Source: Cauispirillum nitrogeniifigens
GTDB lineage: Bacteria > Pseudomonadota > Alphaproteobacteria > Rhodospirillales > Rhodospirillaceae
NCBI RefSeq assembly: GCF_049800675.1
Contig: NZ_JBLOOT010000005.1
Span: 248,001-312,000, forward strand
Length of the DNA stretch: 64,000 nucleotides
Direction of reading: 5' to 3'
This document shows, in pieces, positions 7,338-16,970 of this stretch. Position 1 is the stretch's first letter. Each line of letters starts with the position of its first letter. The notes under the pieces are model-generated. The model searched no databases, had not been told where the DNA came from, and saw only the letters and a list, made by a program, of their open reading frames with translations. Made by a program: the position numbers and the translations under genes.

Positions 7338-8981
7338 ATGACCCTGCTCAGCGCGACGGCGGCCCATGCCCAGCTCCAGGCCCATGCCGGGGAGATGCGG
7401 GCGGGGTCCCTGCGGACCCTGTTCGCCACCGATGCCGGGCGCTTCGAGCGGTACTCCCTGCGGCTGGGCGACCTGCTGCTCGACTATTCCAAGAACCTGA
7501 TCACCGCGCGCACCATGGACCTGCTGCTGGACCTGGCGCGCGAGCAGGGCGTGGAACGCTGGCGCGACCAGATGCTGTCCGGCCAGGCCATCAACTCCAC
7601 CGAGGGGCGCGCCGTCCTGCACACCGCCCTGCGCAACCGCGCCAACCGGCCGGTGCTGGTCGACGGCGCCGATGTCATGCCCGAGGTCAACGCCGTCCTC
7701 GCCAAGATGAAGGTGTTTTCCGATGCCGTGCGCGACGGCACCTGGACCGGCGCCACCGGCAAGCGCGTCACCGATGTGGTCAACATCGGCATCGGCGGCT
7801 CGGACCTCGGCCCCGTCATGGCGTCGGAGGCGCTGAAGCCCTATCACCAGGACGGCCTGCGCCTGCACTTCGTGTCCAACGTCGACGGCACCCACATCGC
7901 CGAGACGCTGCGCCGCCTCGACCCCGAGACGACGCTGGTGCTCATCGCCTCGAAGACCTTCACCACCCAGGAGACGCTGACCAACGCCCGCACCGCGCGG
8001 GCCTGGCTGGTCGAGGCCCTGGGCGAGGCGGCGGTGGCCAACCACTTCGCCGCCCTGTCGACCAACGCCACCGAGGTCGCGGCGTTCGGCATCGACACCG
8101 CCAACATGTTCGGGTTCTGGGACTGGGTCGGCGGGCGCTATTCCCTGTGGTCGGCCATCGGCCTGCCGGTCGCCATCGCCATCGGCTTCGAGCGGTTCGA
8201 GGAAATGCTCGCCGGGGCGCATGCCATGGACGAACACTTCCGCACCGCGCCGCTGGAGGCCAACATGCCGGTGATCCTCGCCCTGCTGGGGGTGTGGTAC
8301 GCCGACTACCTGGATGCTCCGGCCATCGCCGTGCTGCCCTATGACCAGTACCTGCACCGCCTGCCGGCCTACCTCCAGCAGCTCGACATGGAAAGCAACG
8401 GCAAGCGCGTCACCCGCCATGGCGAGGCCGTCGATTATCCCACGGGACCGATCCTGTTCGGCGAGCCGGGTACCAACGGCCAGCACAGTTTCTATCAGCT
8501 CATCCACCAGGGCACGCGGCTGATCCCCTGCGACTTCATCGCCCCGGCGATCAGCCACAACCCCATCGGCGACCATCACCGCATCCTGCTGTCCAACGTC
8601 TTCGCCCAGGCCGAGGCCCTGGCCTTCGGCAAGACCGATGACGAGGCGCGCGCCGAACTGGCCGCCCAGGGGCTGGCCGGCGCGGCGCTGGAGTCCCTGC
8701 TGCCCCACAAGATCTTCCCTGGGGATCGGCCGTCCAATACCATCCTTATGAAAAGGGTTGACCCCCGCACCCTCGGGATGTTGATTGCCCTGTACGAACA
8801 CAAGGTCTTCGTCCAGGGCGTCCTGTGGGACGTCAACAGCTTCGACCAGTGGGGCGTGGAGCTTGGCAAGCAGCTCGCCAAGCGCATCCTGCCGGAGCTG
8901 GAGGGCGACGCCCCCGCCAGCGGGCATGATTCGTCCACCAACGGCCTGATCGCCGCCTACAAGGATCTGCGCAAACCGTGA
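7338..8981 (+). CDS. pgi: glucose-6-phosphate isomerase
   Basis: Pgi interconverts glucose 6-phosphate and fructose 6-phosphate in the cytosol. The product from ATG 7338 has 547 residues, the usual length of the long bacterial form. It contains GIGGSDLGP (near 153), the phosphate-binding SKTFTTQET (near 208), GGRYSLWSAIGL (near 265, the PGI signature) and the C-terminal SFDQWGVELGK signature (near 507). The reading frame is open further upstream, but MTLLSATAAHAQLQAHAGEM fits family starts. Its stop overlaps the mutL GTG start. Confidence 0.97.
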   Translation: MTLLSATAAHAQLQAHAGEMRAGSLRTLFATDAGRFERYSLRLGDLLLDYSKNLITARTMDLLLDLAREQGVERWRDQMLSGQAINSTEGRAVLHTALRNRANRPVLVDGADVMPEVNAVLAKMKVFSDAVRDGTWTGATGKRVTDVVNIGIGGSDLGPVMASEALKPYHQDGLRLHFVSNVDGTHIAETLRRLDPETTLVLIASKTFTTQETLTNARTARAWLVEALGEAAVANHFAALSTNATEVAAFGIDTANMFGFWDWVGGRYSLWSAIGLPVAIAIGFERFEEMLAGAHAMDEHFRTAPLEANMPVILALLGVWYADYLDAPAIAVLPYDQYLHRLPAYLQQLDMESNGKRVTRHGEAVDYPTGPILFGEPGTNGQHSFYQLIHQGTRLIPCDFIAPAISHNPIGDHHRILLSNVFAQAEALAFGKTDDEARAELAAQGLAGAALESLLPHKIFPGDRPSNTILMKRVDPRTLGMLIALYEHKVFVQGVLWDVNSFDQWGVELGKQLAKRILPELEGDAPASGHDSSTNGLIAAYKDLRKP

Positions 8982-10813
8982 CCATCCGCCTCCTGCCGTC
9001 GACCCTGGTCAACCGCATCGCCGCCGGCGAGGTGGTGGAACGCCCGGCCTCGGCGGTCAAGGAACTGGTGGAGAACGCCATCGACGCCGGGGCGACGCGC
9101 ATCGACGTGCAGATGGCCGACGGCGGGCGCACCCTGATCGCCGTGACCGACGACGGGCGCGGCATGGGGCCGGATGAACTGGCCCTGGCGGTGGAGCGGC
9201 ACGCCACCTCCAAGCTGCCCGACGACGATCTGGTGGAGATCGGCTTCCTTGGCTTCCGGGGGGAGGCGCTGCCGTCCATCGGCTCGGTCGCCCGCCTGAC
9301 CCTGACCAGCCGGGCGCGCGGCGCCGACAGCGCCTGGACCCTGACGGTGGACGCCGGCCTCAAGGGCGATCCGGCGCCGGCCGCCCACCCCCAGGGCACG
9401 CGGGTGGAGGTGCGCGACCTGTTCTACGCCACCCCGGCGCGGCTGAAGTTCCTCAAGACCGCGCGGACCGAGTTCCAGCAGGCCCAGGACGTGATCGCCC
9501 GCCTGGCCATGGCCCATCCGCACATCGCCTTCTCCCTGTCCGACGGGGCGCGGGCGGTGCTGCGCCTGAACGCCAGCCAGGGCGAGTTGTTCGACGCCCG
9601 GCTGGCCCGCCTGGGCGGCGTGCTCGGCCGCGAGTTCGCCGACAACGCCGTGCCGGTGGATGCCGAGCGCGAGGGCATCCGCCTCACCGGGCACATCGGC
9701 CTGCCGACCTACAACCGGGGCAGTTCGCAGCACCAGTACCTGTTCGTCAACGGACGGCCGTGCAAGGACCGCCTGCTGCACGGCGCGGTGCGCGGCGCCT
9801 ACCAGGACTTCCTGGCCCACGACCGCCATCCGGTGCTGGCGCTCTACCTGGACTTGCCGCCGCGTGACGTCGACGTCAACGTCCACCCGGCCAAGGCCGA
9901 GGTGCGCTTCCGCGAGCCTGGGCTGGTGCGCGGCCTGATCGTCGGCGCCCTGCGGCACGCCCTGAACCAGGCCGGGCACCGCGCCTCGACCACCGTGTCC
10001 GGGGCGGCGCTCGGCGCCCTGCGCCCGCACGAGGACGTCCGCCCGGCGCTGCCGTTTTCCCACCAGCCGCCGCCGCGCCCTTCGGCGGCCCAGGTCGGCG
10101 CCGCCTTTGCCGCCCAGGCGCCCCAGCAAGGCTGGTCGGGGGGCTTCGGCGACCGCCTGCCGCTGCCGCAGTTCGAGGCCCCGCCCTCGGCCCGGCCCAG
10201 CGACCCGGTGCCGCCGGGGGCCGACTCGGCGGGCTATCCCCTGGGCGTGGCGCGCGGGCAGGTGCACGGCACCTACATCATCGCCCAGACCGACGACGGC
10301 ATCGTCATCGTCGATCAGCACGCCGCCCACGAACGGCTGGTCTACGAGCGCATGAAGGCGGCCCTGGACGCCGGCGGCCTGAAGCGCCAGATGCTGCTCA
10401 TCCCCGAGGTGGTGGAGATCGAGGAGGCCGCCGCCGACCGCGTGCTGGGCCGCGCCGCCGAACTGGCCGAACTGGGGCTGGTGGTGGAGGGCTTCGGCCC
10501 CGGCACCGTGGTGGTGCGCGAGGTCCCCGCCCTGCTGGGCGATGCCGACGTGCAGGGGCTGGTGCGGGATCTGGCCGACGACCTGACCGAATGGGACGAG
10601 GCCCTGGCGCTCAAGGACCGCCTGGCCGACGTCTGCGCCACCCTGGCCTGCCATGGCAGCGTGCGCGCCGGCCGCCGCCTGAACGGCGAGGAGATGAACG
10701 CCCTGCTGCGCCAGATGGAGGCCACGCCCCACTCCGGCCAGTGCAACCACGGCCGCCCCACATACGTGGAGCTGAAGCTGAAAGACATCGAAAAGTTGTT
10801 CGGCCGTCGTTAG
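8978..10813 (+). CDS. mutL: DNA mismatch repair protein MutL
   Basis: MutL links MutS mismatch recognition to strand incision. The 611-residue product has the GHKL ATPase motifs NRIAAGEVVERPASAVKELVENAIDAGA (N-terminus), DDGRGM (near 65) and GFRGEALPSIGSV (near 90), then a Pro-rich linker (about 345-410) and a C-terminal dimer domain. The C-domain carries DQHAAHERLVYE, matching the DQHA-x2-E-x4-E endonuclease motif, so this is the nicking type of MutL found in organisms without MutH. The GTG at 8978 overlaps the pgi stop (GTGA), so translation is coupled to pgi. Confidence 0.97.
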   Translation: MTIRLLPSTLVNRIAAGEVVERPASAVKELVENAIDAGATRIDVQMADGGRTLIAVTDDGRGMGPDELALAVERHATSKLPDDDLVEIGFLGFRGEALPSIGSVARLTLTSRARGADSAWTLTVDAGLKGDPAPAAHPQGTRVEVRDLFYATPARLKFLKTARTEFQQAQDVIARLAMAHPHIAFSLSDGARAVLRLNASQGELFDARLARLGGVLGREFADNAVPVDAEREGIRLTGHIGLPTYNRGSSQHQYLFVNGRPCKDRLLHGAVRGAYQDFLAHDRHPVLALYLDLPPRDVDVNVHPAKAEVRFREPGLVRGLIVGALRHALNQAGHRASTTVSGAALGALRPHEDVRPALPFSHQPPPRPSAAQVGAAFAAQAPQQGWSGGFGDRLPLPQFEAPPSARPSDPVPPGADSAGYPLGVARGQVHGTYIIAQTDDGIVIVDQHAAHERLVYERMKAALDAGGLKRQMLLIPEVVEIEEAAADRVLGRAAELAELGLVVEGFGPGTVVVREVPALLGDADVQGLVRDLADDLTEWDEALALKDRLADVCATLACHGSVRAGRRLNGEEMNALLRQMEATPHSGQCNHGRPTYVELKLKDIEKLFGRR

Positions 10814-10884
10814 AGGCGTTCAAATCCAGTGGCAATAGGGGCTTTTTGGCGCTACCACTGAAGCCGGTAGTCGGGGAAGGTGCC

Positions 10885-11364
10885 ATGTGGACGTGGGCCC
10901 TGCCGGCCATCCTCGCCGGGAGCCTCGTGCTGGCCTCGACGGCGATGGCCCAGGACAAGAAAAAGACCAGCGTGGACTTCCGCCAGCTTGATCAGGCGGC
11001 GGCGCGCGCGGCCGCCTGCGACGAAAAGGCCGGCAACGTCTATGACGCCGACAGCAATGCCAAGATCCTGGAAAACCTGAACGCCCAGGCCAAGTGCCTG
11101 GAGGTGGTCCTGTTCTCCATTGCCCGGGAGTTCTATGACCTCAATGCCTTCGGTGACGGCGGGGTGGAGGCGCGCATCGCCGACGTGCGGCGTACCCTGG
11201 GCCACCTCTACAAGACCATCTATTCCGAACCGCGCACCTGCGCCCCCAACTGCGGCGAGGTCTACCAGATCTGGGCGCAGGAGGCCTACGTGACGTCGAT
11301 CCGCATCATGGTCGACGACATGGTCGACCGTCTGAAGGACGAAAGCCCGTATCACCGCCCGTGA
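10885..11364 (+). CDS. secreted protein of unknown function
   Basis: The 159-residue product starts MWTWALPAILAGSLVLASTAMAQ, a clear Sec signal peptide cut near residue 23 (AMA-Q), so it is probably periplasmic. The mature part is largely helical and has four cysteines (AACDEK, QAKCLEV and TCAPNCGEV), which could form two disulfides. No family is recognised. It lies 71 bases after mutL and 16 bases before the next gene on the same strand. Confidence 0.75.
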   Translation: MWTWALPAILAGSLVLASTAMAQDKKKTSVDFRQLDQAAARAAACDEKAGNVYDADSNAKILENLNAQAKCLEVVLFSIAREFYDLNAFGDGGVEARIADVRRTLGHLYKTIYSEPRTCAPNCGEVYQIWAQEAYVTSIRIMVDDMVDRLKDESPYHRP

Positions 11365-11380
11365 CGCCGGGACCGCCGGG

Positions 11381-12151
11381 ATGATCGTCGAGCTGCTGCA
11401 CTATCTGTTTCTGCCCCACGCCCGGCTCGCCCGCCGGGTCGGGGCGCTGCGCGGCCTGATCGCCCTGGCCGCCCGCGCCCGGCGCTGCCGCCATGCCTGG
11501 GCACCGCATCAGGCGGCCAGCAAGGCGGCCATCGTCGCCGCCCTGGACCATGTGCCGGGCCGGGATCTGGCGGTGGTCTGCGGCTCCGGGCTGCTCCAGG
11601 ACGTGCCGCTGGACGTGCTGGCGGAGCGCTTCGCCCGTGTCGTTCTGGTCGACCTGTGCCACCTGCCGGCCGCCCGCGCCGTCGCCCACCGCTTCGCCAA
11701 CGTCAGCCTGCTGGAGCATGACCTGAGCGGCGTGCTGGAAGCCCTGGCCGCCCGTCCCGCCACCCTGCCGGAGCTGGCGGCGTCCATCCCCGACGCGGAT
11801 CGGGCCGATCTGGTGGTGTCGGCCAACTGCCTGTCGCAGATCCCGCTGGGCGCCCTCGATCTGGCGCAGGCCGACGACGACGCCCTGGCGGCCTGGGCAC
11901 CGCGTCTGGTGGCCGCGCACCTGGACGCCTTGCGCGCCTGTGCCGGCACCGTGGTGCTGGTCAGCGACGTCGAACAGCACCGCCTCAAGGCCAGCGACGG
12001 CGCGGTGCAAGACACCACCGACCTGCTGTTCGGGGTGCCCGAGCCAGCCCTGCTCGACCGGCGGGAATGGTGGTGGGACCTCGCCCCGGCGCCGGAGGCG
12101 TTCCGCGCCAGCCACCTGCGCCACCGCGTGGTGGCGGGGCGACTGGCGTAA
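11381..12151 (+). CDS. possible SAM-dependent methyltransferase-like protein
   Basis: This 256-residue cytosolic product shows AVVCGSGLLQDVPL (about 64-77), then VVLVDLCHLPAAR (about 86-98) and later DLVVSANCLSQIPLGAL (about 148-164). The spacing resembles the SAM-binding GxGxG, acidic strand-2 and motif IV pattern of class I methyltransferases, but the glycine loop is degenerate. This is inference from pattern only, and no substrate can be proposed. Its stop lies four bases from the stop of the convergent peptidase gene. Confidence 0.6.
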   Translation: MIVELLHYLFLPHARLARRVGALRGLIALAARARRCRHAWAPHQAASKAAIVAALDHVPGRDLAVVCGSGLLQDVPLDVLAERFARVVLVDLCHLPAARAVAHRFANVSLLEHDLSGVLEALAARPATLPELAASIPDADRADLVVSANCLSQIPLGALDLAQADDDALAAWAPRLVAAHLDALRACAGTVVLVSDVEQHRLKASDGAVQDTTDLLFGVPEPALLDRREWWWDLAPAPEAFRASHLRHRVVAGRLA

Positions 12152-12155
12152 AAGG

Positions 12156-13487
12156 CTACCGCTGGGCTTCCTGGACGCCCTCGGGCTTGCCGACCACGAC
12201 GATGCTCAGCTTGGCGGGATCATAGAGCGTGGCGGCGACGCGGCGGGCGTCATCCAGGGTGACGGCGGCAACCTTGTCGTTGCGGGTTTGCAGGTGGTCG
12301 ATGGGATAGCCGTCGAGCTGCATCGACGCCAGGATGCCCGCCACGTTGGGGGTGGAGGTGAAGCGCAGCGGCCAGGCCCCCATCAGGTAGGTCTTGGCGT
12401 CCTCCAGCTCTTTCTCGGTCGGGCCGTCCCGGCCCATGCGGGCCCATTCGGCGCGCACCAGATCGAGGGACTCCTTCATGCGCGCGTTGTTGGTCGCCAC
12501 GCCGCCGATGACCAGCGCCGCCTCGTCCAGGGTGGCGAGCGAGCTGTAGACGGAATAGGCGAGGCCGCGCTTCTCGCGCACTTCCTGCATCAGGCGGGAG
12601 GTGAAGCCGCCGCCGCCGAGGATGTGGTTGACCACGAACGCCGGGTAGAAGTCGGGGTGGTGGCGGTCGATGCCCGGCTGGCCGAACACCGCCACGCTCT
12701 GCGGGATGTCCTTGTCCACCACCACCACCGCGCCGTCGCCCTTCAGCGGCGCGTCGGCCACCGGCGAGACGGCCGCCTGCGCCGGCAGGCCGCCGAAGGT
12801 GGCGTCGAGCAGCGGCATCAGCTCCTCGGCCGAGATGGCCCCGGCAACGCCGATCTTCATGCGGTCGCGGCCCAGGCGCGTGCGCACGAAACCCTTGAGG
12901 TCCTCGACGGTGATGGCGGCGACGCTTTCCGGCGTGCCACGCACCGGCCGGCTGTAGGGATGGGAGGCGAACATCACCTCGTTCCAGCGGCGCCCGGCAA
13001 TGGTGTCGGGGTCCTGGAGGTCGAAGGACAGCCCGGTCTGGATCTGGCTGCGGATACGCGACACCGGCTCGGCATCGAAGCGCGGCTGGGTCAGGGCCAG
13101 GCGCATCAGGTCGAAGGCGGTGTCGCGGTTGTCCAGCACCGTGCGCAGCGACCCCGTGAAGTCGTCCTGCGAGGCGCTGAAGGACAGGCCGATGGCCAGC
13201 CGCTCCAGGGTGCTCTGGAAGGCCAGGCTGTCCATGTCGCCGGCGCCCTCATCGAGCAGGCCGGAAACCATGTTGGCAAGCCCCGGCCTGTCGGGCGGGT
13301 CGAGGGCGGCACCGCCCTGGAAGCCGACGCTCAGGGCGATGACGGGCACCGAGTGATCCTCGACCAGCCAGGCTTCGATGCCGCCGGGGCTGACCACCTT
13401 GCGGGCTTCGATGGCCTGCGCCGCCAGGGGCGCCAGGAGCAGGGCGGGCAGGATGACGACAAGGCGGAACAGGACGCGCAGGGGCAT
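12156..13487 (-). CDS. M16 family peptidase-like protein, non-catalytic partner
   Basis: The 443-residue product begins MPLRVLFRLVVILPALLLAPLAAQA, a signal peptide, and contains two M16 domains (about 30-210 and 210-430), with GLANMVSGLLDEGAGDM where a catalytic member would have HxxEH. The zinc ligands are therefore missing. It retains the Arg/Tyr-type segment REKRGLAYSVYS (near 330) typical of the second M16 half. It directly follows the catalytic M16 gene in the same operon (29-base gap), the arrangement of heterodimeric periplasmic M16B peptidases. Confidence 0.9.
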   Translation of the reverse strand: MPLRVLFRLVVILPALLLAPLAAQAIEARKVVSPGGIEAWLVEDHSVPVIALSVGFQGGAALDPPDRPGLANMVSGLLDEGAGDMDSLAFQSTLERLAIGLSFSASQDDFTGSLRTVLDNRDTAFDLMRLALTQPRFDAEPVSRIRSQIQTGLSFDLQDPDTIAGRRWNEVMFASHPYSRPVRGTPESVAAITVEDLKGFVRTRLGRDRMKIGVAGAISAEELMPLLDATFGGLPAQAAVSPVADAPLKGDGAVVVVDKDIPQSVAVFGQPGIDRHHPDFYPAFVVNHILGGGGFTSRLMQEVREKRGLAYSVYSSLATLDEAALVIGGVATNNARMKESLDLVRAEWARMGRDGPTEKELEDAKTYLMGAWPLRFTSTPNVAGILASMQLDGYPIDHLQTRNDKVAAVTLDDARRVAATLYDPAKLSIVVVGKPEGVQEAQR

Positions 13488-13516
13488 GGACGGCTCCCGG
13501 TTGGGCGGGGACGGGA

Positions 13517-14935
13517 TCAACGGGCGGTGGCGGCGGCCGCCTGCTCGGGACCGGCCGGCAGCAGGACGCCGGTGGTGGCGCCGCGGTCGTCGAGGACGGC
13601 GCGGGCGGCGTCCATGACCTGGGCGCGGGTCACCTCGGCGATGCGGGCGGGCCAGGTCTCCACCTGATCGAGGGTGCCGCCGGTCGCCAGGGCGGCGCCG
13701 ATGGTCTGCGCCGCGCCCTGGAGCGTGTCGCGGGCGTAGATCACGCCGGCGCGCATCTGCAACTTGGCCTGCTCGACCTCTTCGTCGCTGACGCCCTCGG
13801 CCAGCAGGCGGGCGACCTCGGCCTCCATGGCCCGTTCGGCGGCGGCGAGGTCGACGCCCGGCCGGGGCGTCACGTACAGGCCGAAGGTGCCGTGGTCGAC
13901 GGCGCGCGCGGAGTACCAGGCCCCGGCCGAGGCCGCCAGTTCCTTCTCCACCACCAGCGCGCGGTAGATGCGGCTGGTCGGCCCGCCGCCCAGCAGTTCG
14001 GCCAGAACCTGGAGGGCGTAGACCTGCGCCGTCCCGGACTCGTCCACCGTGCCGTAGCTCGGCGCGGTGAACTGGCGCTGCCACTGCGGCTGGGCGACGC
14101 GCGGATGGTGCATGACGATGCGCGCGGCGGCGGCGGGCAAGGTGGCGCGCACGCGGGCGCGGGTCATCTCCGGGCCGCGCGGCACCTGGCCATAGGTGCG
14201 TTCGGCCAGGGGGCGGACCTCGCCGGCGGTGACGTCGCCGGAGATCACCAGGATGGCGTTGTTGGGGGCGTACCACGCCTTGTAGAAGTCCAGGGCGTCC
14301 TGGCGGTCGAGTTCGCGCAGTTCATGGGCCCAGCCGATCACCGGGTTGCGATAGGGGTGAGTGACCCAGCGCGCCAGATCGAGGCGCTCGCCCAGCAGCG
14401 CGGCGGGTTCGTTCTCGATGCGCGACAGGCGTTCCTCGATGACCACGTCGCGCTCGGTCAGCACTTCCTCGGCGGTCATGCGCAGGTTGGCCATGCGGTC
14501 GGCCTCCATGCCCATGACAAGCTCCAGGTGCTCCTTGGCGATGTTCTGGTAGTAGCCGGTGTAGTCGGAGCTGGTGAAGGCGTTCTGCTCGCCACCATGG
14601 CGGGCGACGATGGTGCTGAACTCGTTGGGGCCGATGCGGTTCGTGCCCTTGAACATCAGGTGTTCGAGCAGATGGGCGATGCCCGACTTGCCGGGCGGCT
14701 CGTCGGCGGCGCCGACCTTGTACCACACCATGTGGCTGACCACCGGGACGCGGTGGTTCTCCACCACCACGACCTGCAAGCCGTTCTCCAGGGTGAAGGT
14801 CTCGGCGCCGAACAGGCGTTCGTCGGTGGCGACGGCGGCCTGCGGCGGGGCGGGCGGCGGCGCCGTGTCGCGGGCCGCCGCCGGTGCGGCGAGGGAGATC
14901 ACGACCAGCAGGGCAAGGGCGATGGGGCGCGGCAT
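13517..14935 (-). CDS. M16 family zinc metallopeptidase, catalytic subunit
   Basis: The 472-residue product has a signal peptide (MPRPIALALLVVISLAAPAAA) and the inverted zinc motif HLLEH near residue 88 with a downstream glutamate in the same domain (about residue 165, ERDVVIEERLS). FTLENGLQVVVVENHRVPVV is the typical M16 opening. It is likely periplasmic and degrades unfolded proteins or peptides together with the downstream non-catalytic partner. ATG at 14935 follows a GGAGAGG ribosome site on the minus strand. Confidence 0.93.
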   Translation of the reverse strand: MPRPIALALLVVISLAAPAAARDTAPPPAPPQAAVATDERLFGAETFTLENGLQVVVVENHRVPVVSHMVWYKVGAADEPPGKSGIAHLLEHLMFKGTNRIGPNEFSTIVARHGGEQNAFTSSDYTGYYQNIAKEHLELVMGMEADRMANLRMTAEEVLTERDVVIEERLSRIENEPAALLGERLDLARWVTHPYRNPVIGWAHELRELDRQDALDFYKAWYAPNNAILVISGDVTAGEVRPLAERTYGQVPRGPEMTRARVRATLPAAAARIVMHHPRVAQPQWQRQFTAPSYGTVDESGTAQVYALQVLAELLGGGPTSRIYRALVVEKELAASAGAWYSARAVDHGTFGLYVTPRPGVDLAAAERAMEAEVARLLAEGVSDEEVEQAKLQMRAGVIYARDTLQGAAQTIGAALATGGTLDQVETWPARIAEVTRAQVMDAARAVLDDRGATTGVLLPAGPEQAAAATAR

Positions 14936-15033
14936 GGACCTCTCCGACGGATGCTGTCGCCGTCATATGGGCCGCCCGCCGCAGCCGGGCAAGACATTTC
15001 GCCCGTCCTGCCCCGTCCTTCCCCGCGCCCCCT

Positions 15034-15912
15034 TCAGCCGGCCGCCCGCACCGGCACCAGGGCGCCGTCGATCTGCTGGAAGGCCATGGGCCGCGACAGG
15101 TGGCGCTTCAGGCGGCCGCGCACGGCATCGGCGGTGATCGGCTTGACCAGCAGATCATGGACGCCGGCCAGGGTGGCCTCGCGCAGGTGGTGGCGGGTCA
15201 TGCCCTCGCCGGCCATCAGGATGATGCAGGTGCGCGGGTCGGGCCAGCCCGTGGAGCGGCGCACCTCGCGCGTCATGGTCACGCCGTCCATGACCGGCAT
15301 CTCGTCGTCGACCAGCACGGCATCGAAGGTCTGGCCGCGCATCTTTTGCAGGGCCTCGACGCCGTTGCGGGCCTCGACGATGGTGCGGATGCCGATATGG
15401 ACCAGAACGCTGCGGATGAGGCGGCGGAAGTCGGTGGAATCGTCGACCACCAGGATGGCGATGTCCTCCCACCGCAGGGAGTCGCGCTGGCGGGCCGGCG
15501 GGATCAGGCCGGCGCCGCCGCTGGCGGCGATGTGGCGGCCCAGCGCTAGGTCGGACCCCAGGATATGGTTGGTCAGCCAGTTGCCCAGGAAGTGCAGCAG
15601 GTGCTTGCCGTCGGCCACGCCGGTGCGCCAGTCCATGTTCATGGAGTGCAGCTTGCGCAGCAGGGCGTCATGCTCGGTCTTGTGCCCGTCGGCGTCGGGG
15701 AACTCCGAGGCGCGCATGAGCTGGTGCTCGCGCTCGAAGTGGAACGCCGTGTAGTCCAGCAGGGCGGTGATCACCCCGCCGACCAGCGGCGCCGACTTGC
15801 CCTCCGACATGGCCACCGACAGGCGGTTGAACTGGTTGACCAGCACCTGGTGGTCGTCGTCGATGACGGCGACGCCGCAGCTCATCTGCGCGCTCCAGGA
15901 CAGTTGACTCAT
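15034..15912 (-). CDS. bacteriohemerythrin fused to a response-regulator receiver domain (copy 1)
   Basis: Residues about 5-130 form a hemerythrin domain with all seven diiron ligands in family spacing: H21, H58, E62, H77, H81, H116, D121. Residues about 150-280 form a CheY-like receiver with D157/D158, phosphoacceptor D202 (VDDEMPVMDG) and K257. The usual Thr/Ser after strand 4 appears to be Ala (ILMAG). There is no DNA-binding or other output domain. An O2- or NO-binding role for the hemerythrin part and a signalling role are inferred. The ATG follows GGGAGGAG. The next gene upstream on this strand is a paralogue. Confidence 0.92.
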   Translation of the reverse strand: MSQLSWSAQMSCGVAVIDDDHQVLVNQFNRLSVAMSEGKSAPLVGGVITALLDYTAFHFEREHQLMRASEFPDADGHKTEHDALLRKLHSMNMDWRTGVADGKHLLHFLGNWLTNHILGSDLALGRHIAASGGAGLIPPARQRDSLRWEDIAILVVDDSTDFRRLIRSVLVHIGIRTIVEARNGVEALQKMRGQTFDAVLVDDEMPVMDGVTMTREVRRSTGWPDPRTCIILMAGEGMTRHHLREATLAGVHDLLVKPITADAVRGRLKRHLSRPMAFQQIDGALVPVRAAG

Positions 15913-16058
15913 GAACGGCTCCTCCCTGTCTGCACCACCGGGCCGGGCGAACGCAGGCCGAGCGGAGGGGGGCGGCGCCGGTCAGGCGGCGCCGTCCTGT
16001 TGTCTTGGCATGTGGGACCGGGTGGCCCGGTCGGGTCGCGTCTCAGGTCGGGCGCGGC

Positions 16059-16970
16059 TCAGGCGGCGCCGGGCTGCGCCTGCTTGGCCGCCGGCGCCGG
16101 GGCGCGGCGAACCGGCACCAGACGGTCATCGACCTTGCGGAACGGCACCGGGTTGGTGAGGTGATGCTCGATGCGCGCCCGCACCGTCTTGGGCGCCAGC
16201 GGCTTGAGCATCAGGTCGTGGACGCCCGCCTCGGTGGCCTCCCGCACGTACTCGCGGGTGATTTCCTTCGACGGCATGAGGATGACCACGGCCTTGGGCG
16301 CCGGCGACTGCGGCCCGCGCACCATGCGGGTGAACTGGAGGCCGTCGCAGGGGCTCATCTCGTCATCGACCAGGATGACGTCGGCGTGGCTGGTGTTCAG
16401 GCGCTCCATGGCCTCGGCGCCGTCCTTGGCCTCCTGGATCTGGGTGATGCCCAGGGTGTTCAGGATGTTCCGCATCAGCGAGCGGAAATGGTACTGGTCG
16501 TCGACCACCAGCACCGACAGGCGGTTCCAGTTGATCGCCCCCAGGGCCGGCGGCGGCGGCACCAGATGGGCGCCCTTGGTCGCCTTGATGTGGCTGGCGA
16601 AGGCTTGGTCGGACTTCATGATGTGGTGGGTCAGCCATACCTTCAGGAACTTGAACAGCTCCGGCAGGTCGCCCTGGCCGGCGGCGTAGGCGTCCTGCAT
16701 GGCCTTGACCTTGAACACCATCAGGTCGTGTTCCTTCAGGTGGCGCACCGAATCGGGAAACCCGGTGGCGTCCATCATCTGGCGCTCGCGGTCGAAGTGA
16801 TAGGCGGTGTAGTCGATCAGCACGTTGATGACGCTGGACACCAGCGTCGCGTCGCCGCCCGTTTCCATGGCGTCGGACAGCATGTTGATCTGGTCGATGA
16901 GCACCTTGTGGTCGCTGTCGATGGCGTCCACGCCGACCGCCAAGGCGTCAGTCCATTCAAATGCGGGCAT
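16059..16970 (-). CDS. bacteriohemerythrin fused to a response-regulator receiver domain (copy 2)
   Basis: This 303-residue paralogue of the downstream gene has the hemerythrin ligands at identical positions: H21, H58, E62, H77, H81, H116, D121. The receiver domain has D157/D158, D202 (VDDEMSPCDG, with Ser replacing the usual Pro after Met) and a conserved LKP lysine near 256. The strand-4 Thr is replaced (LMPS). Both copies end in PFRKVDDRLVPVR-like sequence. ATG 16970 follows GGGGAGG. The 146-base gap to copy 1 allows either an operon or separate promoters. Confidence 0.92.
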   Translation of the reverse strand: MPAFEWTDALAVGVDAIDSDHKVLIDQINMLSDAMETGGDATLVSSVINVLIDYTAYHFDRERQMMDATGFPDSVRHLKEHDLMVFKVKAMQDAYAAGQGDLPELFKFLKVWLTHHIMKSDQAFASHIKATKGAHLVPPPPALGAINWNRLSVLVVDDQYHFRSLMRNILNTLGITQIQEAKDGAEAMERLNTSHADVILVDDEMSPCDGLQFTRMVRGPQSPAPKAVVILMPSKEITREYVREATEAGVHDLMLKPLAPKTVRARIEHHLTNPVPFRKVDDRLVPVRRAPAPAAKQAQPGAA

